Part shown: piece after piece, positions 1-5,988 of the stretch | Numbering within the stretch: position 1 is the stretch's first letter | Layout: the number at the start of each line of letters is the position of its first letter | NCBI GenBank assembly: GCA_013414745.1 | Contig: CP058707.1 | Span: 4,157,119 to 4,163,106 of the forward strand | DNA length: 5,988 nucleotides | Direction of reading: 5' to 3' | Source of the DNA: Bacteroidota bacterium | Lineage (GTDB): Bacteria > Bacteroidota > Bacteroidia > Chitinophagales > Chitinophagaceae | Translations under genes and position numbers: made by a program | Notes under the pieces: model-generated | What the model saw: only the letters and a program-made list of their open reading frames with translations | Told to the model about the DNA's origin: nothing | The model's database searches: none

Positions 1-282
1 TTTAATCAATCGATGGCTTGTTACCCGCTGGATGTAGCAGATCGGGCCAAGATGCCATGTAAGGTTTATCCCAATCCGAGTTCAGGATATTTGCAGATTC
101 GAGGAGCTCCACAGACTTATTTGGTGGAGTTATATACTTTGACCGGTGTTTGCGTACTGCATACATTAGTCAAGGCGAATGATCGTATCGATATTCATCA
201 ACTAGCGCCCGGCAGTTATTGGTATTGTGTACGACAAGGAAACATGATGCAACGAGGGCATCTGATTCTGGAACTAAATTAG
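1..282 (+). CDS. C-terminal part of a T9SS-exported protein (type A sorting domain); 5' end outside window
   Basis: The reading frame is open from the first base and ends at TAA 280-282. Residues before the first ATG (FNQS) are in frame, so this is the 3' end of a longer gene and the ATG at 13 is probably internal. The visible ~93 residues hold a T9SS type A sorting domain: 'KVYPNPSSGYLQIRG', then 'VELYTLTGVCV', then 'IDIHQLAPGSYWYCV' and a final strand 'GHLILELN'. Members of this family use the domain to cross the outer membrane through the T9SS; it is then usually cleaved and the cargo is anchored or released. The function of the cargo is not visible. Unlike the minus-strand genes, this stretch shows no frameshift. 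Its base composition is less AT-rich than the middle of the window. Confidence 0.85.
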   Translation, partial: FNQSMACYPLDVADRAKMPCKVYPNPSSGYLQIRGAPQTYLVELYTLTGVCVLHTLVKANDRIDIHQLAPGSYWYCVRQGNMMQRGHLILELN

Positions 283-985
283 CAAGAAGAGGGTGCTAAA
301 TACGTTTCAAACTTCTGTGAATGCTCATCCTATGGCTAAACTAAAAGTTAGTATTAAAATTTTGGTTTATAGAACGCACACTATTCATCGAAGCGGATAC
401 AAGGTTTCAAAATTTAAGGATTAAACTTACATTACTTCTTAAGCTTGAATTATTTAGGGTTACTGATTATATCAAAAACGCTTTAAATTCAAGAAAGCCC
501 TCATGGGATAGTGCTTTTAAGCCTACATAGATTTAGTTACAATTGTAATTATAGAAAACTTGACTTGAGCGGAAAATTTATCCTTGTTGTACTGCCATTT
601 TCAACACGACACTCCGTATCTGAATAAAAGGATGACGGGATAGTTCAAGATGCCTGCGAGAAATGAAAATCACTAAAATCTGCAAACTTACTTAAAGAAA
701 TATTTGCAATTATTGTGTATCCAAATGAGCGAAATACACTTCAAAATGGAATAATATCAACTATCTTCACGTTGATTAGTAAACAGAGTTAGTAGTATGT
801 ATCAGGAATGTTTGATAAGAACAATTAACAGGTGGTCGATTTTCAGATAAATTTCAAAACAGAAGGTTTTAGTTAGGAAAATAAACTTAGTCTATTCCAA
901 ACTTCATCTACATGTATTCAGAAACAATAAAATATACACTCAGAGTCAAAGTGACGACTATAATTAGATTATTTCAACCAAATGT
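283..985. other. AT-rich intergenic region, no supportable gene
   Basis: Stops are dense in all frames on both strands, and I see no recognisable protein fragment even when frameshifts are allowed. The frameshifted genes nearby still leave open pieces of 200-700 bases, so a shredded gene should have been visible. The only small ORF worth naming is 332-424 (+), 30 codons, beginning MAKLKVSIKILVYRT. It faintly resembles the first strand of Bacteroidota tyrosine-recombinase arm-binding domains but has no continuation. No hairpin terminator is evident directly after the stop at 282. Confidence 0.6.
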
Positions 986-1033
986 AAATTTAAAAGGAGC
1001 TGACTCAATAATGAGTTAGCTCCTTTTAAATTT
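986..1033 (-). terminator. Long hairpin terminator, probably bidirectional
   Basis: Arms 986-1007 and 1012-1033 pair over 22 bases with one G-T wobble and enclose a 4-base loop (1008-1011). The inner stem contains GGAGCTGACTCA/TGAGTTAGCTCC, and the outer stem is A/T-only on both sides, so either transcript would end in a U-rich tract. It begins 15 bases beyond the protease stop codon at 1049, which makes it the natural terminator of the minus-strand unit. It could also stop read-through from the plus-strand gene that ends at 282. Confidence 0.85.
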
Positions 1034-1048
1034 TAAAAAGCGACCATG

Positions 1049-3681
1049 TTATTGAATAACCAATTTTTCAATCTGCTTTATTTCATCTGTTTCTAATAAG
1101 AAGAAATAAACTCCAGGATTAAAATGGTCAAGTTTAACTTCAATTACTCGTTCGAATTCCAATTTCCAGATTTCAAAATATTCCCGACCCCATCAAGAAT
1201 TTGAAACTTTCCTGATGTCACTTTGGGGGTTTTAATATAAACAAACCCAGCTGCCGGATTCGGGTAGATTACTGGTTTAACAGTTTCTGCAATTTTGCTT
1301 TGGACTGAGTTTTCAGGATATGTTACAACTTGTCGACTATTAGGATTATATGACCTTGGTTTGATTCCGGTGATGGAACAATCTCCAATCATTGCATCAT
1401 AGGTAGAACCATTCAAGGCATCAAAGTCAATTGATAGCAATACCTCCTCACCTGCTACATAGCGTGCAGTAGCATTTGATTGAATTGTATTTTGTGCTTC
1501 GATAGATATATTAGCATGCTCAATGATATAGTGGAAGAAAGTATATCTGACGTAATAAGCACTGATGAAGGTGAATTCGACGCACAATTTGCATATCCAG
1601 ATATAATTAATGAATAATTCTGGGCTCCTCCTTGTAAAATTCCTTTATGAGTAACAGTTACGTCATAAGTTTGCCCTGGAACAGGATTGGGGATGAGGAT
1701 TTTCTCAAGAACATCCTTAGTGTTGTCAGCCTTTATTGCTGGTGCCAACGGTTTTGAATTATCCAGAACCCATGGAAACTCAGTACCGGATGTACTTGAA
1801 ATTCGCAAATCCAGATCGTTAATGCATTGCATGGAAGATCCAATCGGATCCAACCAGGAGAGGGTCGCTACAATTGGTTGGGTGGTACCAGCAGTAACTT
1901 GAACAGTATAAGATGAACCATTATTTAGAATATTTTCTTCAATTGAACTGGTTAATCCATCATTAATGATAAGTTTGGATGCATTTTCAACGTCCACCAA
2001 ACCATAGCCAAATTTCAATTCTGGCCCAATCTCACCGGCTTCTTTGGCAGTGTGGACCATTAAGCCTTTTAATGTCGAACTACGCATGAAGTTTGGATTA
2101 TAGTCTGTATACAATTGTTGCAGAAGAATTCCAGCACCAGTTATTGCGGAGCCGCGAAGGATGTTCCGCCATTGCAGGTATAGCTGTTAACGTTTGGAGG
2201 AACTGCTCCACACGTATTTGCCGATTTTGCGACGACATCAGGTTTAATTACATTCCCTGAATTCATAAAGGAAGAATATGGGTTTACGGAAAGTGACCAT
2301 GAATTTAACGTTCCAACATTTCCACTAACATCATCACCAATATACAGCTTCCAGTCGCCGAAGCTGGGTTCATTGGACAATTCATTAGAGATGATGCAGG
2401 TATGGTGGAAAAATGCCAGTTAAACCTGTCGGCGCTTGATAGCTGATTCCGCTTGGTGAATGTGTGACGCCTTCTGCCAGGTAGAAAGTATTGCTGAATG
2501 GCGCAGTGGCTATAGTAATATTCTGAATTGCAGTACTAGTCAGAATTGTGTTAATATAATCATCGCCATTTCCTCCATTGTTTGTAGATAACTCAAGAGT
2601 ACCGCAGTTATTTGGTGCAACAAGATAAATTTTAAGATCGCTCACATTAGGATGTGAGATGTTAATTCGAACATCAATATACGTGGTATTAGAAATATTG
2701 TTAACCGGATTTCCAGTGGGAATTGTGATACTTGAGGATACCAAAGTATTATCTGGTATGTTAACAGGAATCGAATTACTGTAAACCTGCTCACCTCTAA
2801 CTTCCAAGGATTTGTATAATTAATCACTTGATAACTCTTTCCGACTGATATTGAATTTTTGAATCTGAATAACCATTAAACCAGATATTTCCATTGGCCA
2901 CAACATTGAATAGATGGGGGCGTTTACTAAAACCTGGTCAAAGTAGGCACTATTCGTACCGGAAGATGGAAATCCATACGAATGGTTTGCAAAAATTAGA
3001 TTGGTTGGAGGCTGAGCAAGAGTCGCTAATTCATTTGTAACATAAGAAGAAGTCAAGCTGTAAGCATTTGCCATATCAGCAACCTCTATATGCTCCACCT
3101 GATACCGTGTGCGAACCTAACATTGTACTTGCTACTAAGTACCATGACCACTTGGTGGTAAAGTTGTTAATCAGTTTCATTTGGGTGATCAATCCTGTTT
3201 GAACCCGGCTGGATCCTGCAAATTGAAAATCCTGGTGGGCTGTATAAACCCAGTAATTTGGTGCCCAAGTTTCCCAAATACCGGCTAGAAGACCGGCCCC
3301 ATCTAAATTTAAATTTAAACTCCCGCCAGGATAAACTGAGTTGGACGAAATTGTCTGACAACCTCCTGATCCCAATGGAAATTCATAAACCGGTTGTTTA
3401 TATTCGTTGACCCGAATTAGATGTCCCACTGTACCATCTGCATCCGTAATCTCAGTGGCCATTTAAATTTTTGCCAATTCAATCGCTTCTATGTATTGTT
3501 CTTTATATTCCGTTTCTGCCAAAATCGAAATCCTTTCTAATTCTTCTTTATTAATGAATTGTGAGAGTATTCCCTTTTCCTCTTGTGTTTGAGATCGACT
3601 TTCATAAAAAACTCCAAAACATAAGAAACACAATTGTATTATCTTTTTCATTTGAATAAATAATTTTGTGAGTAAGTTCAT
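1049..3681 (-). CDS. Secreted subtilisin-like (S8) serine protease with P domain and T9SS sorting domain; reading frame interrupted by many single-base shifts
   Basis: In translation order: signal peptide 'MKKIIQLCFLCFGVF' (ATG 3651, or ATG 3681 overlapping the upstream stop); a short propeptide-like helix; 'LNLDGAGLLAGIWE' (Asp region, ~3300-3271); 'SGHGT' with catalytic His at 3146-3144, out of frame; 'FANHSYG' and 'ANGN' (~2980-2885); a P domain (~2770-2282); 'VIKPDVVAKS'; then 'NGGTSFAAP' with catalytic Ser at 2161-2159. Next come 'STLKGLMVHTAKEAG', 'FGYGLVDVENA', a beta domain (ATLSWLDP, NDLDLR, PWVLDN, VTHKG), a 'GSTYDAMIGDC' segment common before sorting domains, and the type A domain 'VIYPNPAAGFVYIK' ending 'GVYFFLLETDEIKQIEKLV' at 1049. 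The expected product is roughly 870 residues, exported by Sec and then T9SS. Breaks lie near 3465, 3447, 3155, 3137, 3082, 2903, 2841, 2800, 2390, 2145, 1530 and 1165. Most are mended by one base in a homopolymer, for example GG>GGG at 2145 joins GTSFAAP to AITGAGILLQQLY. Sequencing error is preferred, but a pseudogene is not excluded. Confidence 0.85.
2282..2770 (-). other. P domain (proprotein convertase type) embedded in the S8 catalytic domain
   Basis: This is a sub-feature of the protease. Recognisable P-domain elements in order are 'SSSITIPTG', 'INISHPNVSDLKIYLVAP', 'NNGGNGDDY', 'ATAPFSNTFYLAEG', 'GDWKLYIGDD' and 'GTLNSWSLSV'. One frameshift near 2390 separates the last two from the rest. 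The final strand runs without a frame break into 'PYSSFMNSGNVIKPDVVAKS' and 'GTSFAAP', which belong to the S8 fold. The P domain therefore sits between the S8 Asn region and the catalytic Ser. In kexin, furin and most bacterial P-domain proteases it follows the catalytic domain instead. Confidence 0.75.
3678..3681 (-). promoter_or_regulatory. ATGA stop/start overlap between fibre and protease genes
   Basis: The fibre gene ends ...LLQK-TGA at 3680-3678, and an ATG at 3681-3679 opens the protease frame, giving ATGA. This start adds ten residues (MNLLTKLFIQ) before the MKKII signal peptide, whose own ATG is at 3651. The overlap suggests co-transcription and possibly translational coupling. Initiation at 3651 would be equally compatible with a signal peptide. 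Confidence 0.6.
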
Positions 3682-4889
3682 TTCTGTAAGAGTTGATTGA
3701 TTTGCTCCTGTTGTTCTTTCAATTTGTTGCTCAATTGAATTAGGTAAAGAGTTAATTCTTCTATTTTTTCTTGTTGAATTTTAGTAATTTCTCCAAGATC
3801 CAAACCTTCTTCCAGAATTGTTTCAGCCGAGGGCACATTCGGGAGGTGCTTATTCGCTTTCAAGTAAAGTTCAACTTTATCCAAAGGCATCAAATCGTAA
3901 TTTTCTTCAAATACATAATCAGCCCAACCTGTTCTTACTCTCAATTCTTCAGTAAGTATTCCCCTTTTACAAACAAACCATAAGATGAAACATTCGCGGC
4001 TCCAACCGATGTCGGAAATGTTGAAGTATTAATTCCTACTTTGCCATTAAAAGTGAGTAAATTCAAATCAAAATCCCCATATATTAATGGTTGGGAGGTA
4101 TTAGAATTGTCGATATACAGTTTATTACTCCCCAGTTCATTATAGCCTGCTTGATATCCCAGAAATACATTATTATTACCGGTCACATTGCTGTATCCAG
4201 ACTGAAAACCTAGCATTATATTATTCGATGCTCCATTTGTCAGGTAACCTGCTTTGAAGCCAAAAGTACAGTTGTTGTTGCCTATTTGGTTTCCTCTACT
4301 TGCACCAGAACCAAAACTTGTATTAAAATTGCCAAGCGTGTTCTGCATACCAGATTCGAAACCTTCAAAAGTGTTGTGCTGACCTGTCGTATTTTCCACC
4401 CACTTAAATGGCCCGTAAAAAGAATTGCAAAAACCTGTTGTATTGGACTGTCCGGCAACATATCCAATAAAGTTATTTGAATAACCTGTTGTGTTTGCCT
4501 GTCCTGACCTTGCACCAACAAAACAGTTCCAACTTCCAGAAGTCGTTAAGGTTCCCGCATTAAACCCAATAAATGTGTTGTATTCAGAGGAATTGGTTGT
4601 TGTTCCTGCACCATAACCAATGAATGTATTGTAGGAACGCGTAGTATTATTCATGCCTGCCTTATATCCAAAAATGAATTGTACAGACCTGTTGTATTTG
4701 ACAATCCTGTTTGATATCCTAAGAACGCATTAAAGTTTGCGGTACTTATTTTACCAGATTCAAACCCTATATGAACATTGGAGGTACCCCAGTTCCAGAA
4801 TTCGTTCCCAAATTAGTTGTTTGTGCACTAAGATTGTATAAAGGCAAGTTTAATAATAGCATTATTGCCAATTTAATTTTGTTTGTCAT
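3678..4889 (-). CDS. Secreted repeat fibre protein (tail-fibre/adhesin-like) with conserved C-terminal coiled-coil domain; frameshifted
   Basis: The start is ATG 4889 because it gives a clear signal peptide (KIKLAIMLLLNLPLYNLSAQ). Thirteen ~17-residue repeats of the type F-[IL]-G-Y-x-[AS]-G-x-x-N-T-T-G-x-x-N follow (4776-4124). Then come 'NKLYIDNSNTSQPLIYGDF', a 'KVGINT' segment, 'RVRTGWADYVFEENYDLMPL', 'ANKHLPNVPSAETILEEGLD' and a Gln/Glu/Leu-rich coiled-coil end. This is the common architecture of Bacteroidota proteins annotated as hypothetical or tail-fibre-like; they are presumably trimeric surface fibres, by analogy with YadA-like heads. No T9SS sorting domain is visible, so the anchoring route is unknown. 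Three frame breaks occur: ~4787-4790 (GGGG), ~4670-4674 (TTTTT) and ~3961-3964 (GGGG). Each is repaired by one more base of the same homopolymer; the last one joins 'LFVKGGILTEELRVRTG'. The repaired length is about 405 residues. The stop TGA (3680-3678) overlaps ATG 3681 of the protease. Confidence 0.8.
4124..4776 (-). repeat. About 13 degenerate 51-base repeats encoding 17-residue units
   Basis: Units start VHIGFESG, AFLGYQTG, SFFGYKAG, TFIGYGAG, TFIGFNAG, CFVGARSG, NFIGYVAG, SFYGPFKW, TFEGFESG, TSFGSGAS, CTFGFKAG, IMLGFQSG and VFLGYQAG. Most continue with a [N/T]TTGxxN-type turn. The period is 51 bases with small variation (units 10 and 13 are shorter). Conservation is at the protein level; at the DNA level the units have diverged, so recent slippage is unlikely. 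Unit 8 (SFYGPFKW) has lost the G-Y-x-A-G core. It may hide a compensating pair of indels, because the neighbouring frame reads GHLSG there. Confidence 0.85.
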
Positions 4890-5239
4890 GTTGTAGATTA
4901 TTAATAATTTTTAAAAATAGAGGATCAAAATTCCTGAATCATGATCGGGGTGTTTGTGAAATGCGAGTTTGATCCAAAGTGCTGTTCAACCAGATTCAAA
5001 TTAAAAAGATACACCTGATTAACTAAAATTGGTTAATACCCTCTAATTCGTTCATAGCTGTACAGAATATAATTTGATCGCATTTCCATATATATTTTTA
5101 TCTCATAACGGTTTGGATTTAAAGAATTCTATGTCGGAAAGAAATTGCACTAACTTGCTCTTAAATACTTACAATTCAAATATAATTCTTTTCAATGAAT
5201 TGAAAGGGCTATGAATACTCAATTGTAAAAATAAATTTC

Positions 5240-5327
5240 TGCACTCGTACTTTGAAGGTGCATGGCATTCAGGTTGATTCGATACTCTTTTATGCCAATC
5301 GAACAGTTCGGCTCAAAGCACCTTGCA
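5240..5327. repeat. Imperfect long inverted repeat
   Basis: Short blocks occur in mirrored order: TGCA (5240-5243), CTTTGA (5250-5255) and GGCAT (5264-5268), answered by ATGCC (5292-5296), TCAAAG (5313-5318) and TGCA (5324-5327). In an alternative register AAGGTGC (5255-5261) pairs with GCACCTT (5318-5324). A T-run follows (5329-5333) on the plus strand. It could be a degenerate hairpin or the remnant of a mobile-element end. Pairing is patchy, so confidence is low. Confidence 0.35.
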
Positions 5328-5575
5328 CTTTTTATCCGTTAATTTTTTGAACTCTTAAAATTGCAAAAAAGTAGTTCACCCTTCTGAACCTCCGTTTTCG
5401 AGAGGCTTCGCATTTGGAATATTATTGTGCGAGTTGTCTGATTATCTTCGGTAAATGCGAATATCCAGAACTTAATCGATGTTGCGTTGAGCCGCGATTT
5501 TGCAGTTGTAGAGTTAAGTTGGATCATCTCGATTGGTTTGGGATTGGAATTGTTGTAATAGCATAACCCTTTTAG

Positions 5576-5745
5576 CAGTTCGAACGAGGCCCTCAATCGC
5601 CCCGGGACAAGATAACCCGCGGCAGGGATAGTCGCGGAAAGCCCGATGCCGGCCCCGAAAAAGGACCACTCATCACCACTATTTCCATGCCGGGAGCGGC
5701 CTTGGAGCAAATAGCCCGCAGCCGCCCAAAAAAAGTGCAGAAGGA
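5576..5745. other. GC-rich island without assignable gene, possible extragenic repeat element
   Basis: This stretch is sharply richer in G and C than everything around it. Several frames on both strands stay open simply because stops are rare. The minus-strand reading (DEWSFFGAGIGLSATI, PAAGYLVPGRLRASFELL) and the plus-strand reading (KPDAGPEKGPLITT, then SPQPPKKSAEGANDASG) are equally unconvincing. GATAACCCGCGGCAG (5611-5625) resembles AATAGCCCGCAGCCG (5710-5724), which hints at internal repetition. My recollection, unverified, is that GC-rich strings of the type ATCGGGCTTTCC...ATCCC recur between genes in some Bacteroidota. The same type of string is present here on the minus strand (~5651-5626). 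Confidence 0.4.
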
Positions 5746-5836
5746 GCTAACGATGCATCCGGTGATCGTATTGTATTTCGGGAGCAGAAAAAACAGGAAT
5801 TCGGTCTGAAATACTACTTTTAACCAAACCTGGCAT

Positions 5837-5988
5837 TTGATCAATGAACATGTCATAGCAGGATGTTTACAGAACGACCGCAAGAGTCAGCGTTTGTTCT
5901 ATGAATATTGTTTTCCTATCATGATGAAGGTGTGCAAACGCTATACCATCAATGAGGATGAGGCCGTTGAAGCTATGAATGCCAGCTT
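5837..5988 (+). CDS. RNA polymerase sigma factor, ECF (sigma-70) type, N-terminal fragment
   Basis: The frame reads 'HVIAGCLQNDRKSQRLFYEY', then 'CFPIMMKVCKRYTINEDEAV', then 'EAMNAS' to the window end. This is the usual beginning of sigma-70 region 2 in Bacteroidota ECF factors: I-x-G-C-x-x-[ND]-[DR]-[RK]-x-[AS]-Q-x-x-[LF]-Y-E, followed by a (C/S)-x-R-Y motif and an acidic E-A-x-[ED]-x-x-N. Such factors direct RNA polymerase to specific promoters, often for envelope or stress genes. The start is uncertain. In frame there is only TTG 5837 after the stop at 5807-5809. The ATG at 5844 would fit (MNHVIAGC...) if one C were missing from AACATG, which matches the base-loss pattern of the rest of the window. 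An anti-sigma partner, if any, would lie beyond 5988. Confidence 0.75.
   Translation, partial: MINEHVIAGCLQNDRKSQRLFYEYCFPIMMKVCKRYTINEDEAVEAMNAS

Larger units (their letters stand above)
4890..5836. other. Long divergent intergenic region, mostly AT-rich, no clear gene
   Basis: This region separates the minus-strand fibre/protease unit from the plus-strand sigma factor, so promoters for both should lie here. I could not identify a convincing Bacteroidota -33/-7 pair. Just upstream of the fibre gene, GGATCAAA (4922-4929) and TTTGATCC (4968-4975) form an 8-base inverted repeat around a small ATCATGAT palindrome (4938-4945), which may be chance or an operator. From 4976 to 5239 nothing stands out. 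The inverted repeat at 5240-5327 and the GC-rich island at 5576-5745 are listed separately. The open frames over 5339-5883 on the minus strand match no family I recognise. Confidence 0.5.

Noticed and set aside
332..424. Small plus-strand ORF MAKLKVSIKILVYRT... as a tyrosine-recombinase remnant
   Set aside because: Only a faint resemblance to the first strand of an arm-binding domain. No integrase sequence continues in any frame, and no att-like repeat is seen.
986..1033. CRISPR repeat or insertion-sequence end
   Set aside because: Single palindrome with no spaced copies and no transposase nearby; terminator fits position and structure.
1687..1902. Plus-strand open frame within the protease region
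   Set aside because: Antisense shadow of the conserved C-terminal part of the protease (ATLSWLDP, NDLDLR).
1144..3462. Series of separate small genes on the minus strand
   Set aside because: Adjacent pieces carry successive parts of one S8 protease, in order and joined by single-base shifts, so they are one gene.
2820..3681. In-frame stop codons at 3463 and 2820 as possible recoded codons
   Set aside because: Both are better explained by two nearby frame shifts. Repair gives KNLNWPLEITDADG and QSGKSYQVINYTNPWKLE, which fit far better than read-through of TAA.
5339..5710. Minus-strand open frame of about 123 codons reading SFFGAGIGLSATIPAAGYL and onward
   Set aside because: It has no recognisable family, no clear start, and a TAG just upstream of its extension. 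Half of it lies in GC-rich DNA where frames stay open by chance. Its outer-membrane-like look is subjective.
5593..5883. Minus-strand open frame of about 96 codons
   Set aside because: It runs antisense to the start of the sigma-factor gene and through the GC-rich island; its composition is not protein-like (Cys and Phe runs).

Overview
The window looks like chromosomal or metagenomic DNA from a member of the Bacteroidota. Two coding regions end in type IX secretion (T9SS) type A sorting domains with the YPNP motif. A third encodes the 17-residue 'FIGYxAGxxNTTGxxN' repeats and the conserved 'RVRTGWADYVFEENYDL...HLPNVPSAE' tail typical of Bacteroidota surface fibre proteins. The lineage below phylum cannot be told from this sequence. 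The middle is AT-rich, while both edges, and especially 5576-5745, are richer in GC.

Layout: (1) 1-282, plus strand: the 3' end of a T9SS-exported protein. (2) 283-985: about 700 bases with no supportable gene. (3) 986-1033: a nearly perfect 22-bp-stem hairpin, the likely terminator of the minus-strand unit. (4) 3681-1049, minus strand: a secreted subtilisin-like (S8) protease with a P domain, a beta-rich C-terminal part and a T9SS sorting domain. (5) 4889-3678, minus strand: a secreted repeat fibre protein whose stop codon overlaps a start codon of the protease (ATGA), so the two probably form one operon. (6) 4890-5836: a long gap with an imperfect inverted repeat and a GC-rich island. (7) 5837-5988, plus strand: the first part of an ECF-type sigma factor, cut by the window end.

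The protease and the fibre gene are both broken into pieces by many single-base shifts. Almost every shift can be repaired by adding one base to a short homopolymer (GG to GGG, TT to TTT and so on), and the protein sequence on each side stays highly family-like. I read this as base-loss error in the assembly rather than true gene decay, but sequence alone cannot prove it. Both genes are therefore annotated as single reconstructed CDSs.

The most interesting biological point is the protease architecture. The P domain appears to lie inside the catalytic domain, between the HSYG/ANGN region and the GTSFAAP serine motif, instead of C-terminal to it as in kexin/furin-type enzymes. The tandem of a repeat fibre and a secreted protease suggests a cell-surface module in which the two proteins act at the same place. 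A protease-substrate relation is speculation.
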